DNA of 64,000 nt from assembly GCA_018340375.1 (NCBI GenBank), contig JAFFJZ010000006.1:17617501-17681500 (forward strand). The letters run 5' to 3'. Origin of the DNA: Gonatopus flavifemur. Its lineage: Eukaryota > Arthropoda > Insecta > Hymenoptera > Dryinidae. A program made the translations under genes and the position numbers. Shown in pieces: positions 23,701 to 35,189 of this stretch; positions within the stretch are counted from its first letter, which is position 1, and every line of letters begins with the position of its first letter. The notes beneath the pieces were generated by a model that was given only the letters and a program-made list of their open reading frames with translations, was not told where the DNA came from and ran no database searches.

Positions 23701-24585
23701 CCTTGAATTTATTATTCGCTGTTCCGGGTGCTGAGATTCGGTAATGAACCTCGTGGAAATATTTATACGCTAAACTATGAAAAACTATGAGATACATGAA
23801 ATTATGTGGATTTGTTCCGAAAATCAGAGAAATTACAGGGAGGGGGATAGATCTTCAAAAAATAGTAAAGTTTGCTGTTATACAAAGCACAGCCACCCCC
23901 GTTATGGGAAGTAGTAAATGATATCATGTCGCATTTTGATTCTTAGCCAATTCTAATTCAGGGATAGAAATTACAGATATTGTTAATCCTCATAGTGATC
24001 CACAATGATACTAGATATGGTTAAGTTCTCCTTAATTTAGAATATTTGCTGGTCAGGAAAGCACCTCTTTATGGCCAACCTAAAATTACTGATTTAAGTA
24101 GATCAATATGAATGAAAAAACCTAGGAGTAAATAAAGTATTGATTGCGTTCCATGAAACCCACCCACTTGGGTACAAATGTAGGGCCAGTTTCTGACTAA
24201 TTTTGACTCAAATTTTGAAGTTCGAACCTCAATAGGGTTGAAATTGGACTTAACTTGGGCAGGATGGATTGAAGTATTGTTATGTTTCTATTTGAATAAT
24301 AGAACCTAGCACCTCCGCTGTTGTGACGAATCCATTTTTATTTGTGAACTGACAAATCGCCAATAAACCTACGCCAACGACATCTGTGGGTCGAATCCGT
24401 TATCATTGACTCGCGGAATTTTTGTAAAGAAAGACAGACGTATGCAAGACACTGCCCCAAGACGACATAGCGTGCGGGTCTGTTCAGAAACAGGAGTTTC
24501 TACTCCGGGCGTGCGGAGCGCTGTATCGCTAGCATCGTCTCGCCGCCAGAAGTATTCTTCTCCAGATACATCTGGCGTTGCGTGA
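14716..24585 (+). CDS. 3' part of an unidentified single-pass membrane protein gene (three exons)
   Basis: Exon 14716-14815 (acceptor TTTTCACAG, donor GTACGT) enters in phase 1 and encodes FSDIQ followed by a hydrophobic membrane span TVFLACISTLLPLIVALGIA. It ends in phase 2 and joins exon 22222-22384 (acceptor GTACAG, donor GTAAGT), which continues with a basic stop-transfer RHVWRKYRDRR and a Ser-rich tail. That ends in phase 0 and joins exon 24430-24581 (acceptor TTTTTGTAAAG), reading KDRRMQDTAPRRHSVRV and on to SSPDTSGVA. There the frame meets TGA (24583-24585); a donor GTGAGC overlaps that stop, so the gene either ends here or continues. The phases agree at both junctions. The topology suggests a type I receptor or adhesion protein with about 110 cytoplasmic residues. 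I do not recognise the family, and the ectodomain exons are not in view. The exon at 22222 also has a second open frame, but it does not match the incoming phase. Confidence 0.65.
15690..15905 (+). repeat. Dispersed repeat fragments
   Basis: Segment 15690-15745 (GTCACGGAGCATCAG ... TTGCTACGTAGTTTTT) recurs inverted at 18893-18960. Segment 15827-15900 (CATTTCATATTCAATGCTCA, GAAATTTGTGTTTATCGC) recurs in direct orientation at 35190-35280. They lie in the same large intron as the phospholipase gene. The element type is unknown. Confidence 0.45.
16128..17299 (-). CDS. Secreted phospholipase A2, group III (bee-venom type), four exons
   Basis: Exons on the minus strand: 17299-16945, 16663-16504, 16426-16283, 16218-16128. 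All introns are GT/AG with matching phases (1, 2, 2), giving 249 residues. After the ATG a hydrophobic signal peptide (YIFVLWICVISSIVG) and a pro-like region of about 90 residues lead into the catalytic domain at G119. The Ca-binding loop is WCGDG (122-126), and TDACCREHDFCP (141-152) contains the catalytic His148-Asp149. FTRLHCSCD and the C-terminal W/Y-rich end are also family hallmarks. The enzyme hydrolyses the sn-2 acyl bond of phospholipids with Ca2+ and is secreted; whether it is a venom, salivary or general enzyme cannot be told from sequence. It is antisense within the first intron of the membrane-protein gene. Two adjacent ATGs (17299, 17296) precede the signal peptide, and an out-of-frame ATG lies just upstream. 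Confidence 0.93.
17405..17411 (-). promoter_or_regulatory. Possible TATA box of the phospholipase A2 gene
   Basis: TATAAAT on the minus strand lies about 106 bp upstream of the ATG, which would place transcription start near 17380 with a 5' leader of about 80 nt. Position and sequence fit; nothing else confirms it. Confidence 0.35.
18769..18876. mobile_element. Small palindromic element Y, CCCWRCRAACA ends, TA flanks
   Basis: Left end CCCTACAAACAATGATTACTGG; right end reversed CCCAGCGAACACAACTGCTGG. TA flanks both ends (18767-18768 and 18877-18878). The interior repeats short TGGC/GCCA motifs. At 108 bp it is the shortest member of the CCC...GGG group seen here. Confidence 0.55.
18893..18980 (-). 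repeat. Inverted copy of the dispersed repeat at 15690
   Basis: Read on the minus strand it gives GTTGGTGCC, then AGGACCATGAAGCGTCAG and TTTTGCTACGTAGTTTTTA. This parallels 15408-15745 on the plus strand, with extra sequence between the blocks there. Element type unknown. Confidence 0.4.
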
Positions 24586-25013
24586 GCGCACATAAAAAGA
24601 CAATTTCTGTTACTCACGAATTTTTTAGAGGCATATCAAAGTCATAATCTCATTTAGATAATTAACATTATGAATTATTTCTTTGGATCTCGATTAAAGG
24701 GATATAAAGGGCAATGGTTTCTCCAATCGAGAAAGTTTTATCAAAGGAGAAAGTGAAGTATTATTACTTTTGCACTAACTTCATTGATAATAAGTAATTT
24801 TAAGTGCTTGATTACGGCTATACCGGAAAGCCACGCACGGGATTCAAATACTCACGTGTGCTAAAGATGTCATTTTTGTACCGTACAGATGTTCGTACGG
24901 ATACCTGGATACTGTGATTATCGATTCATGACATCGAATAGGTCATGACAGGATAGCATTTGTTGATGTAATCCTTGAAGACAAGATTATCTGAGGGAAA
25001 ATAACCCTACTGG

Positions 25014-25858
25014 CCCACATAGCACAAAATATCTCAATGACATTGCCACAATATTATATTTGGAATGTGCAATATTCTGGCGAACATCTCAAGAATATTG
25101 TCGGAATATCTCCAGAATGTCTTATGTTACCATCTTTGTAATATCCTGAAGACATTCTTAAATATTGCTGAGATCATCTCAGGGATATTTTATACAGGAA
25201 AATGGTACACAATGCTGCTTTTGGTGGAAAAAAATTTGTCTCCAGAGTGAATTCCTCTACAAATGTTGTATAAAATATGATTTGGATGGCTTTGTGAGGG
25301 AAATACATATTGAAAGTCAATTATTAAGAGAGTTCCCTCTCTGAGGATCGAACTCCAATTCTCCGAATCATAGACAAAGCCTCTATCACCTCAGCTGATC
25401 ACTGAGATGACTTCAATGCCCTCAAAGTACCATTCTTCGTCATCATAAGGATGTGTTCCTGATAAATTTGTTCCCGTGGGATACAGACCAATCAATTCAG
25501 AATCCTCTGAAACTGACATTGAACTGGTTGTGGGAGAGAGGTTTCTTTCGCCCTCGATCTGTAAAATCTGATCAACAAGTCAGTACCGTAAATATAAATC
25601 AGTAAAATATTACTACTGAAATATTCTCAGAATATTTCACTTGCAACAAACATGAAATATCTGCCATCATAGATCCCCAAAACATTGCAGAATATCATAT
25701 GTGCAATATTTCAATTGCAAGATTCTCAGAATGTTTGTCATGAAATATTCTATCCGTAATATCTATGGAATCTCGTAGAAATATTCAGCATAGAATATTT
25801 TGAGTGAGATATTTGTAATATTCTGAGAATATTACTGAGACATTGTGTGCTATGTGGG
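25014..25858. mobile_element. Palindromic element B1, CCCACATAGCACAA ends
   Basis: Ends CCCACATAGCACAAAATATC and, reversed, CCCACATAGCACACAATG. The arms are dense arrays of the self-complementary motif ATATTCTGAGAATATT in degenerate copies. A tRNA-like segment lies in the middle (25336-25404). The flanks GG and AG do not match. A 99-bp derivative of the family is at 44902-45000. Confidence 0.75.
25336..25404 (-). ncRNA. tRNA-like core of element B1
   Basis: On the minus strand CAGCTGAGGTGATAGAGGC resembles an A-box/D-arm and GGAGTTCGATCCTC a B-box/T-arm, at tRNA-like spacing. The sequence differs from the core of the 4410/10158 family, so it is a different tRNA relative. No convincing acceptor stem. 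Confidence 0.5.
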
Positions 25859-25859
25859 A

Positions 25860-27700
25860 GAGGTTATGGATCCTGAAAGATAACTAAAAAGCAACCCCAG
25901 GAATAACTTCATGAGACTATTATAAAATCGTTTGAGACTCCGTTCAGAAAATAACACGTTTTCAGGAATTTAGGATCATTTGTGCGAGACGATTGTGAAT
26001 TTAATTATTTAAACTCTGAGATGTGGAATATTTTCAATGCAAAACAATAAACATTGTGACGGATTTACAGATGACTTCTACGTTATTTGTCATTTTTTGA
26101 TGAGATTATTAGAGAGTTTTTTTATGATATGGATTTGAAACTGTGTGGTATTTTTATTAAATATCCAGTGACGTTGATGTCCCTGTATGCAACACATCGT
26201 CATTTCGAATCAAAGAAAATTTCAGAGGGTAGATGGAAGGGATTAGAAGAGTTTTTGAACTAAGCAAGCGTATAAAAATTGACGCTCCATGAAGAGTATA
26301 AAATTCGAGATTTGAACCCATGACTTTCGATATAGTAATCCAACGTCTTATCCATTGAGCTGTGAAACGCTATGATGACTGATCATTTCATAAGTCTAGG
26401 ATTTTAAGAACGAATTGTATCAAGAGATTTTGCTTCAACAAGTTTAAGTTTATCATTTAATCCTTGATTAATTATTATGTAGGAGTTTCTTTATAAATGA
26501 TTCAAACTGATCCAATTTTATAAAATACAAACTTGTGAATTCAACAATTGATTGAGAGTAATTAATAATCCATGACCCGCGTTCGTCTTCTTAATTAATT
26601 ATCCTGGATACTCGACAAGCGAGTGGCATATGAGGGGACTGAATTTAAGTGTGATCATCAAATACCGACGCGCTAATAGATTTTGAAACCAATCTCAATA
26701 CAATTTTGAATACCTCTCCCATGAAAAATAATTGTGGTTTCACTTTGTGTTGGCTCCCGCGTTGAAACCCCCGCTCCCGAAGTATGGAAACCCGTTAATT
26801 TCTCTGAATCTTTTGTGTTACATTGAGGTAATTATTATCCAAATCTCCTACGATCAAAAGAACCCTATTTGCGAAAAGCGGTGCCGTTCTCGCTATCATA
26901 AATTGATGAAATTTGATAAAGAATTTTTGATCGCATAAATTGCGAGTACAAATCATTCTCATGCTAATTCAATCGATTCAGTTTTCGAATACAATCGTTG
27001 CAATAATTTATAATATATTTGTTCTTGAAAAACCGATTTCAAACAAATTTGAATGCCGCCAGTGCTTTCAAGAAAGAAGAAGAACAAGAAGGAGAAGAAA
27101 AGAGATAACAAACTTTGAATAGAATAATCATTTGAAAGTCAAATGGTTATGACCCTGTAACTTCGTCTTTCTACCTTTGAAATCGTGTGAGTGTGTTCTG
27201 TATCGATATATAATACAAATATGTTAGCTATGTCTGTTTGAATTGCGGTATTGAGAAGTGTATGTACACAATGTATGTAATGCATCTAATTTAGTACCCT
27301 GAATGTAACGTTTGGTTAAAATTAACATAGATTATCGTTTGAATATTCAATCTTGCTTGTAGGAAATTGTAAGAACACGACGATGAAATGTATTTATTGC
27401 GTTACTGGAATTATATAAGAAAAAGTTAAAAGATATTTGAATGCTTTCAACTAAAATTTATGTCTCATCTTCGTCATTTGTTATAAAGCGATGAAGGCTC
27501 TATGCAAACAAAGGGTGAATTCGATTGGGGGATTAAGATAATTTTGTAAATTATTCGTGCAATTTTTGTAGTGAAGTTTGTGATGTAACAGGAAGAATTT
27601 TGTTCTTTGGTATGTATCGATGAGATCCAGGGTGATACTAATCTTTCTTTGAATCCTTTGAAGGGAGTGATTAAACGCTCTTCGAATCTCACGTTTCATT
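25860..27700. other. Noncoding DNA with one tRNA-like segment
   Basis: No supported exon or paired repeat apart from the tRNA-like sequence at 26296-26371. The sequence is AT-rich throughout. Confidence 0.4.
26296..26371 (-). ncRNA. tRNA-like sequence outside any recognised element
   Basis: The minus strand reads AGCGTTTCACAGCTCAATGG, then ATAAGACG (A-box/D-arm) and GGGTTCAAATCTC (B-box/T-arm), about 75 nt in all. The anticodon arm pairs poorly, so it is more likely a decayed tRNA or SINE head than a working tRNA. No element boundaries were found around it. Confidence 0.45.
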
Positions 27701-27704
27701 TTAG

Positions 27705-27861
27705 CGATTCTTCAAGCGCAGGTGCTTCAACGTTCGTGTACTCCATCCAGGAGAATTCGAGAAAAAAAGAATGTGAGGATTATTATCATCATCATCGTGG
27801 GAAATGTTTCTTACACCTGCTCGTCTTCGGTAGTTGTCGAGTATTTTCTAGAGTGAAATAA
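27705..27861 (+). CDS. Possible alternative 3' exon of the membrane-protein gene (weak)
   Basis: After an acceptor CGTTTCATTTTAG, the frame that fits the phase-2 donor at 24581 reads DSSSAGASTFVYSIQENSRK and continues to TAA at 27861. Matching phase and a polar start favour it. The His-rich and hydrophobic end looks less like coding sequence. The gene may simply stop at 24585. Confidence 0.25.
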
Positions 27862-27899
27862 AAAGAGCAAAAGATACGATGACGTTAGATGGCATTACC

Positions 27900-30160
27900 T
27901 ATTAACCATAATGGGCTCGTCTCACCACGGATATCGTTCTTTTATTGCATAATGAGCTTATTGTTGCTTATATACCTCCTGTTTCCATCCTAATCGTTAT
28001 CATGATATTGTAACGTTTCAAGAGGAGGAATATTATACTATAAACGTAATATGAACGCTAGTTGTAACTATATGATACATGAAATTCAACCCTTAATGAT
28101 GAAGGATGATGCGCGCTATTACGGATATCGTTGTGCTGTAGGACTCGAAACATTCAAACATTGCATCCTTACAGTATTCATTTCCTGAATCACAGGGGTA
28201 CAACAATCAATATTTCATCAGAGTCTTCAGTCTTCAGCCAGCACTCGAACATCAACAGTAGATAATACCGCAATTTTCTTCCAGCGGGAGAAGAAAATTC
28301 TTATTTCTTTATTATCATTGTGAAATTTATTTCTCATGGGGGCAATGCGTTACGGAAAAGTTCACAAAGCTTGGAGGATTTTCCAAGCGATGCAGTTTGA
28401 AAGAAACCTTTCTCGATAATCCCAGACCATCGTCCTTTTTCTCGTTTAACACGGTAAAGCCATCCCGACAAATGTCGCGTTAATTCCTTCGTTCCCGACA
28501 ATCGTTTTATCGCGGAAGCGTACAATTTTTGCCACGTGTCAGCAACACGCCGGATTAATGAATATGTACGTTCAAATTGTAGGAATAATAATCCAGATTC
28601 CATGTAATTTGTGAATTTATTCACGGTATAAAGAGATGACAGAACGCGAGGAGTGCATATAACACGTTTCGAAAGATTCATCTTCTCTATCATTTTTATT
28701 CTCCCATGAAACTATTATTCGTAATGTGAAGATGAGAGGGTTTTTTGAAGACTAGTTTCATGTTTCGCGTCTCGTTTCGTAATCGCGAATATGCACCGTA
28801 CGTCGTGGTTGTTATTTACAGTATACGTCCTGAACCTCCTAAATTGTGATTGTGTGTAATTTTTCCATCGAACGATATAATAGTGGTTGTATCTCACATA
28901 AAAATGCCACGTAAATAACGTGATACAGTGCCACGGGGGAAACCGTGAATCGATCGGATGGACCGTGGCCGTGGATGTGTGACCGAAATTATGTTGGATC
29001 AATAAGTGCGCTCTCGCAACATGATTCACTTTTTACAAGTCGATACCAATACCCTGAGTTATAATTAAAAGGCGATAAAGTTCCTGGATCGATTCCTCGG
29101 AAATGGATTGATTAATTGATAAATAAATACAACACTTTAATTTCCGTCATATAAATCAGCCGCCCGGTCACAGTAATCGGGGTAGAAGAAAAAGGACATT
29201 ACAAAGGCATGCGTCGAGTAATTGTCGATAATTTCATACGAATCGAGATATAATGATGATTCCTCGCTCGAATGGAAATTGAGAATGAATGGGGAGAAAA
29301 AAGAATTTTTTTTCCTTGTAATAGAATACTGTGGTTGTAATATGGAGCGCTGCTAATCGCTATAATGGGCCTTGAAAAATTCGAATAATAGAAGAATTTA
29401 GATTATATAAGAGTGATTGATGATCGAATAGTACAATTTTGTTTTTATGTAATTGTTAAAGACGATATCGTATTCTCATTTCAGGTTAACAGACAGATCA
29501 GTTAGAAATAAATTGTATTAATCTTCCCAGGATTCTACAAACAGATTTTCTTTGATATCCCAAAAAGATTAAAATCGAAATCGAATCATTAATTGAGAAA
29601 ACAATCGAGAAAGATTTAATTACTTCACAAATGGTGAATTCCTTCCACTTCTCATCCACAGGTTCTTCATTTAATTTTTGATAATCCTCTTACCCCTTGA
29701 TAACGAACAACGCATAACCTTCCCTCCATCTGCTTTTCTCTCATCCCCAACATATTTCAACAAATGCAATAAACTTTTCCTTTTGCATCGTTTTCCCCAG
29801 ATTTTGTAAAATCACGTATTTTTTCATTCGGATAGATATTCATTTCCCCACCCTCGGCATACCGAAGGAGGAAAGATTTCATTCCATTAAGCATCAATCT
29901 TTTTTTCCGATGTAACGATACGATCTTCCCGTTTACGTATACTTTTGTTTAGCGTTTTGTATTCCTTCTTATCGTCGGATCAAATGGATTGTGGGCGAAT
30001 AGTGGTGTACTTTTTGCAGATCGTTATATCAATGCCAAATTCGTCTACACTTTGAGGCCATTAACCTTTTGTGGAACGTGACTCCGCCTCAACTATTGCC
30101 GACGTACGACATGCTTTATTTCGTGATCGTTAATCAGCCATGACCCGAGCGTTTTTGAAA
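27900..30160. other. Noncoding DNA, no gene seen
   Basis: Several open frames of 100-120 codons exist on the minus strand, but they have no recognisable motif or start context and do not exceed what chance gives here. No paired repeats were recognised. Confidence 0.4.
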
Positions 30161-30169
30161 TTGCTGCAG

Positions 30170-30246
30170 GGCCAACTGCCGACCATTTCGGGTCCATCCG
30201 TGTGATAAATTCGTCAGCCAACGCCGATTCCAATACATTCGATTGA
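30170..30246 (+). CDS. Possible terminal exon (weak)
   Basis: An acceptor GTTTTTGAAATTGCTGCAG is followed, in the phase-1 frame, by PTADHFGSIRVINSSANADS, then NTFD and TGA. The local GC content is raised. All three frames are open for some distance, and no upstream exon with the required phase was found. Confidence 0.18.
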
Positions 30247-31189
30247 GGAACAAGTGCAGCGGGAAAATTCTATCGGTGATATGAAATATCATGATGGAAG
30301 GGTGCTCGACGTATACGAATCGTGGAAGTGCTGATTTACTACGTGAATAGACCGTTGCCGTATCATGATTTGTGAGCTCGCGGGGTGATCGATTCCAAGA
30401 TAAGAGATTCGTGCGTCGCTGTGAAAGGACGACTTCGTGGGGGCTGCATCTTGAAAAATGTTTTCGATGCACCCTTTTCACCGAAACAGGGCAGGTTTTG
30501 GATTATCACTTTCTTACCGTGATCGTTGCGAATCCTCGAATCTCCAAATACTCATTTTCAGATCAATTTTGGATGTTGAAATTGGTACTTCATCTTGGCA
30601 GTAAAAATCTCTGCTTTTCTTGGTAGTAACGATGAATTCTCTTCACTGTAAGAAGTTTCTCCTTCGAATAAAGGAATCTCAGAAGTTTCTTGAGATTTCC
30701 TCCCTCCAATGGTACGACAAACGAGACCGGTATGAAGTTATTGCCACTTTACGTGGACTTCTTACAATCCGCTTTGATCGGTCTCTGCTTTAATCTATAA
30801 ATCAACCTTCTCCTTCCACTACTTGGCCAGATTCTCAACCTGACGGTAGACGATGGAATATACGAATTACAGTTTTCATAATCGAAATGAAGATGAGGTA
30901 CGATTGAGGAGGGAGAATAATGAATTTCCATTCCCATACAGCACCAGATTCTTTTCGTAACAGACACATTTTCAATTCATCACTGAAGAACTTGAACGCC
31001 TAAAAATGAATTCTTCGTGAAATTTACTCAGTTTTTTGCTCTCATAGCTATCTGTGATACCTAAGAAATAACTCTTAAAGAAAACAGTACTGATTGCTGC
31101 GGAAGACAGCAATCGCTTTGAAATATCACTAAAAACCACAAGAACTGTAAAAATTACTGCGACGAAAGTAACAATTATTGTACAGAAAT

Positions 31190-31420
31190 CGGTCATACCT
31201 GAGCAGAAAAATTGGCCCGATCGGGCAGTGATAGGGCTCATCTTATTTTGGCACACCTGATCTGGTCCTGGTGAGGCCATGATTTCGCATTCCTGATGAG
31301 GGTTGACCAAATCTGGCTCTGCTAGGTTTGTAATTTGGCATGCCCTATCATAGTTCATCGGGCTCTGATACAACGGTGCGTTACATTCCATATCAGGGCC
31401 TGATTTCAGGTGAAACTTAT
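31190..31420. repeat. Decayed copy of the CCTGATCAGG-motif family
   Basis: Repeated GGTCCTGGTGAGG, CTGATCTGGTCCTG and AGGGCCTGATTTCAGG-like blocks match the arms of the elements at 33713 and 45563. Termini are not recognisable. A 186-codon minus-strand open frame across this segment follows the repeats and is not a gene. Confidence 0.45.
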
Positions 31421-31831
31421 ATACGAACACCCAATATGAATTTCTATTCGAGTAGCTGTGTTGAACAGTAGTGTGGGATGTAGAGCACAATACATCAAAA
31501 ATAGTGCAGATTACTGTATTCACAGTTCCCAATTATTTCCAACTCAACCACTCATGATATTTGCAGGACCTTTGGAGTCTCCAGAAGCATTTTGCACGAT
31601 TATCGATGAAGTCAGATATACAAGTAATTCTACTGTAGAAGCACTTGAGTTGACTTTTGAAATATTTTTTTCTTACAATTGTTGCAGAAAGTATGTTTGC
31701 GGACTAATAAGTTTTCCACTCCATTGATCAAGGCCTTAACATTTGTCAAAAAACAGCTAGGTATTAAATTAGATTAGAATTTCGATGTTTCGTAATGGAG
31801 CCTCAAAAATTTTTGGACTCTCTGATCACTC

Positions 31832-32711
31832 CCCAGTAAACACACGCACGTTTTAAAAACGTCACCAACAGTCAATAACCACACATTGTGAATTAGTAAT
31901 ATTCTTGCGTTGATTCAACGTAAAAATGTCGCGGCAGATCACGTGTTTTTCAACCATAAAATAACGTCATATCAACGGTTTGAACATCGTTTAAAAGACG
32001 TCAAATATTGACGTGTCCTAATGATGGTTCTACACCCAGAGAAATTTATATTTTGATTTATTTAAATTGACTAAACTTTGTTTGAATCAACTAAATTTCT
32101 ACTTAAATATCAACCTACTAGAGTTTCAGTTGAATCAAATAAAAAATTTATTCCATTTAAATAAACTTTTATTAATTTCAAATAAAATTTACTTGAATCG
32201 AGTAAAATTTCATTGAATGCAATGAAATGTCTAGTAGGTTTATATTCAAGTAAACTATTTTTCTGGGTGTAAAACGTGAATTGAATCCAACAAATTTTTT
32301 TTTGAAAACTTTTCATTCAATATCGAGAACAATAGTATTTCTGAGTATGACAGAATTTGCAAAGTATGCCACACTATTTACTATCTTGCCCTTTGTTGAA
32401 ATTTTAACCATTGTTCGGTTTCGTTCGACATTTTTAGCAGAATATCTTTAATTGAAGTTCAAACCCAAGGTGTTATGAACACATTTTAAACGCATGATTC
32501 AAACCTGTTCAAAACACGTTTTTTGAGGACGTCGTTTGATGGTTATTTTTGAATATTAATTGAAATTACACGTCATCAAAACGTAATTCCTGGTCGTCTA
32601 TTTCCCTATCAAATTTCAACTAAAAATCAACGTTATGAAATCAACGACTAACGTCCGTTTGACAGTCTAACGTTCTTTCAACGTTGAAATAACGTGTGTG
32701 TGTTTATTGGG
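31832..32711. mobile_element. Palindromic element H1, CCCARTAAACACAC ends
   Basis: Ends CCCAGTAAACACACGCACGT and, reversed, CCCAATAAACACACACACGT. The arms repeat AACGTT/GACGTC-type dyads (for example CGTTTAAAAGACGTCAA). A separate MITE (32033-32269) is inserted in the left half. The flanking dinucleotides do not match. No coding capacity. Confidence 0.7.
32033..32269. mobile_element. MITE R, CACCCAGARAAAT ends, TA flanks
   Basis: Ends CACCCAGAGAAATTTATATT and, reversed, CACCCAGAAAAATAGTTTAC; TA on both sides (32031-32032 and 32270-32271). The arms are AT-only dyads such as ATTTATTTAAAT and CAAATAAAATTT plus an inverted AACCTACTAGA/TCTAGTAGGTT pair. Nested in the element at 31832-32711. Confidence 0.75.
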
Positions 32712-32713
32712 TT

Positions 32714-33700
32714 GTGACGTTTCGTTATGACCTGAACGCGTTGATATGTGGAGATATCGATGATTGAAGAATTAACCACCGATAGTGTCTCTTGCTCGTC
32801 AGAAAACCAAGGTTCGGTACGGTTGAGTTGGGAAACGCGGGTCACATATTATTGATTAATTAAATAAGACACAATTCAACGATTGAACAATGTGATTTAT
32901 TTCAAATATTAACCGAACATCAACTGAGCTGATCAAAAGGGCTCACAACGAATTATAGAATGACAACCAAACAATTTACAAAGTAATCAAGACTAAATCG
33001 TACTTTTGACTGCGTGGTTGATTCTACAGTCCTACTATGACGTGTGCACTTTCGATTTGACGGTGGATCCCACGAAAAGTTATATCTCGAGGCGCGGTTC
33101 TGACAGTATGAGACGCGGTGCGTGGCGTATCAAATCTTTTACTGGAAGCAAAACACTCGGAAACCGTGTTCCAAACTTCCAACTAATCGCGATAACTCGA
33201 TTTCTAGTGAAACAATAGTGATAAACCGGCAACAAGCGATTCTGGGCAAGCGAATTGGCTCAGAAGGAGACCAACCCGTTGCAGATCCTGGGAATCTATT
33301 CAAAATCTGATGGAATCAGCCTATTCAAGGCTTCCCTGGTTGTATTCTGAGCCGTAAGAGGGTGGCTGCTATCAAACCCCGGTTGGGCTGGTTCTCACCC
33401 CCGATGACCAAGAAGTATTCTAGCCATCCCTGTCATGGAATACCCTGACACGATCGTACACGACAACTAGTTCTATCCCTTAACTCGGTGGAGCGGTATT
33501 TCTCACCTTTTGATCTTTTCCGTCCAAGCATATTTGGATCTGGATAGAAGAGTGCTGAATCTTGTTCCAACACCTCCTCTTATTCCCTTCTTGAGTTTTT
33601 CCTAGCCACGAGCAATTCGTCTGCCGCCTATCGGTTGCGAAACGAAACGCTCTCGCACTCGAATCTTTCGATACCTGTCTCGAACGCACCCTGCACATAC
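32714..33700. other. GC-richer unclassified segment, possibly an old retroelement fragment
   Basis: Noticeably higher GC than its surroundings, with TTATTGATTAATTAAATAAG and GGTCCCA/GGATCC-like patches that could be long-terminal-repeat sequence. No coding domain or second copy was found, so the type is open. Short open frames on both strands carry no recognisable motif. Confidence 0.3.
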
Positions 33701-33712
33701 GCGGTGCGTATA

Positions 33713-34505
33713 CCCTAATAGAAATTTGACAGGGAATTCCCTATTGAAAACATGGCCCTTGTAAGGCTGCAATAGGGAACTCTTAATTGAGGAAAACTTT
33801 CAATTACCTTACCAGGTCCTGACATGGCATCCTGTTTATGACCTCACAACAATGTAACGCAAGGGTGTTGACAGGTCCCAGTCAGATTTTCCCTTTCAGT
33901 AACTCAGACATGGTATTCCTATCAGAACCTGATCAGGATTGCCTTGACTCATCCGTATTTGAATTGTGAGGTAACTGTCAAGATACCTTCATCAGGACCT
34001 GATCAAGATTGCCTTGGCTCATCTGTATTTCAATCATGTGATAACCGACAAGACAGCCGAATCAGGACCTGATCAATTCAGAACGATGAATGTATCAAAT
34101 TATTTAGAATTTTCACAGGACTCATTAGAAAATTACCTGTTTTTTTTAAATGTCCAACTGAGGTCTACTTGAATCATCAGTAGAATTTCTTCTGTTGGGG
34201 GAGTTTCCAAAAATTTTATGAAAAGTGAATTCCATGAAAATTAAATTGAATGTTAGAATATAGTTTAGATGAGGTCGTGATTGGGAATTCCGCTACCACC
34301 CGGATCAGGTCCCGATTGGGGATTCAATTACTACCCTGATCAGATCCTGATTGGGAAACGTTTGGTTTTCCTGATCAGTACCTTGTCTTTTCCCTGCGTT
34401 ACATTTTTGTCAGGGCCTTATCAGATACTCAAGTTAGGCCCTGAACAGGAATCAGGCATCCCTGATCTGGACCTGATCTTTTCCATATCAAAATTTCTAC
34501 TAGGG
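33713..34505. mobile_element. Palindromic element I1, CCCTARTAGAAATTT ends, TA flanks
   Basis: Ends CCCTAATAGAAATTTGACAG and, reversed, CCCTAGTAGAAATTTTGATA; TA on both sides (33711-33712 and 34506-34507). The arms are packed with degenerate CCTGATCAGGACCTGATC dyads; the unique core is about 34085-34255. The sibling at 45563 has the same ends but GT flanks, which supports the flanks being target-derived. Confidence 0.8.
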
Positions 34506-34784
34506 TATCCAAGATGAATGACAGGTTTTGTTTACAACCTGTCATCACTCGCACGAAGTGTTGTTTCAGATTAACGACACGCTGGTCAGTCACACACTGA
34601 GGCAGCTCAGTTTGTGAGCACCTTATATAATTATGCGGATCTACCACTACAACGAGTTTGCAAAATTATGACCACCTTCACAAATTTCCTTCAAAATCGA
34701 ACAATAATGGTATGATTATACCAATTAGTAGATCGATTAAGGATTCTGGGTGAATTTCAGAGAAATTCAAAACTGAATGGCTAC

Positions 34785-35029
34785 CCTGTCACGAAATTCC
34801 AGCTGAAATTTGACGTGGATTCCAGTTCCGAAATTCACCTGCTTTTCCAGCTGGGATCCTAATTTCCAGGTGGAATCCCAACTGGAATTCCAACTCCAAC
34901 GTGGATTTCCAGTTGGAATTGGAAATCTCACATGGAATCTAGTTGGGATTCTGGATTCCAGGTGGAGTCTTAGCTGGCAACTCAGGTGAATCTCGGATCT
35001 GGAACCCCCGCTGGATTTTCGTAACAGGG
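34785..35029. mobile_element. Palindromic element Q, CCCTGTYACGAAA ends, TA flanks
   Basis: Ends CCCTGTCACGAAATTCCAGC and, reversed, CCCTGTTACGAAAATCCAGC; TA on both sides (34783-34784 and 35030-35031). The whole interior is built of TGGAATTCCA-like dyads (GGAATCCCAACTGGAATTCC and variants), with almost no unique core. 245 bp, noncoding. Confidence 0.8.
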
Positions 35030-35189
35030 TACGTTTTAAATATTTTGAAAAGATGAGTACATAAATTCCTCCATAAGAAATAAAAGTTGGAGAAGAAGAT
35101 ATTTATGAAAGAAACTCAAGTGATATGATATTAGCTGAAATAAATATACCTGTACAGTTTTTTGTTGATTTATTCAGTTGATTTTTGGG

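Noticed and set aside
28334..29029. Two adjacent minus-strand frames of 104-119 codons
   Set aside because: No domain, no linking splice sites, and composition like the surrounding noncoding DNA.
30972..31532. 186-codon open frame on the minus strand
   Set aside because: It crosses degenerate CCTGATCAGG-family repeats, and the encoded peptide has no recognisable domain; the frame is open because of the repeat composition.
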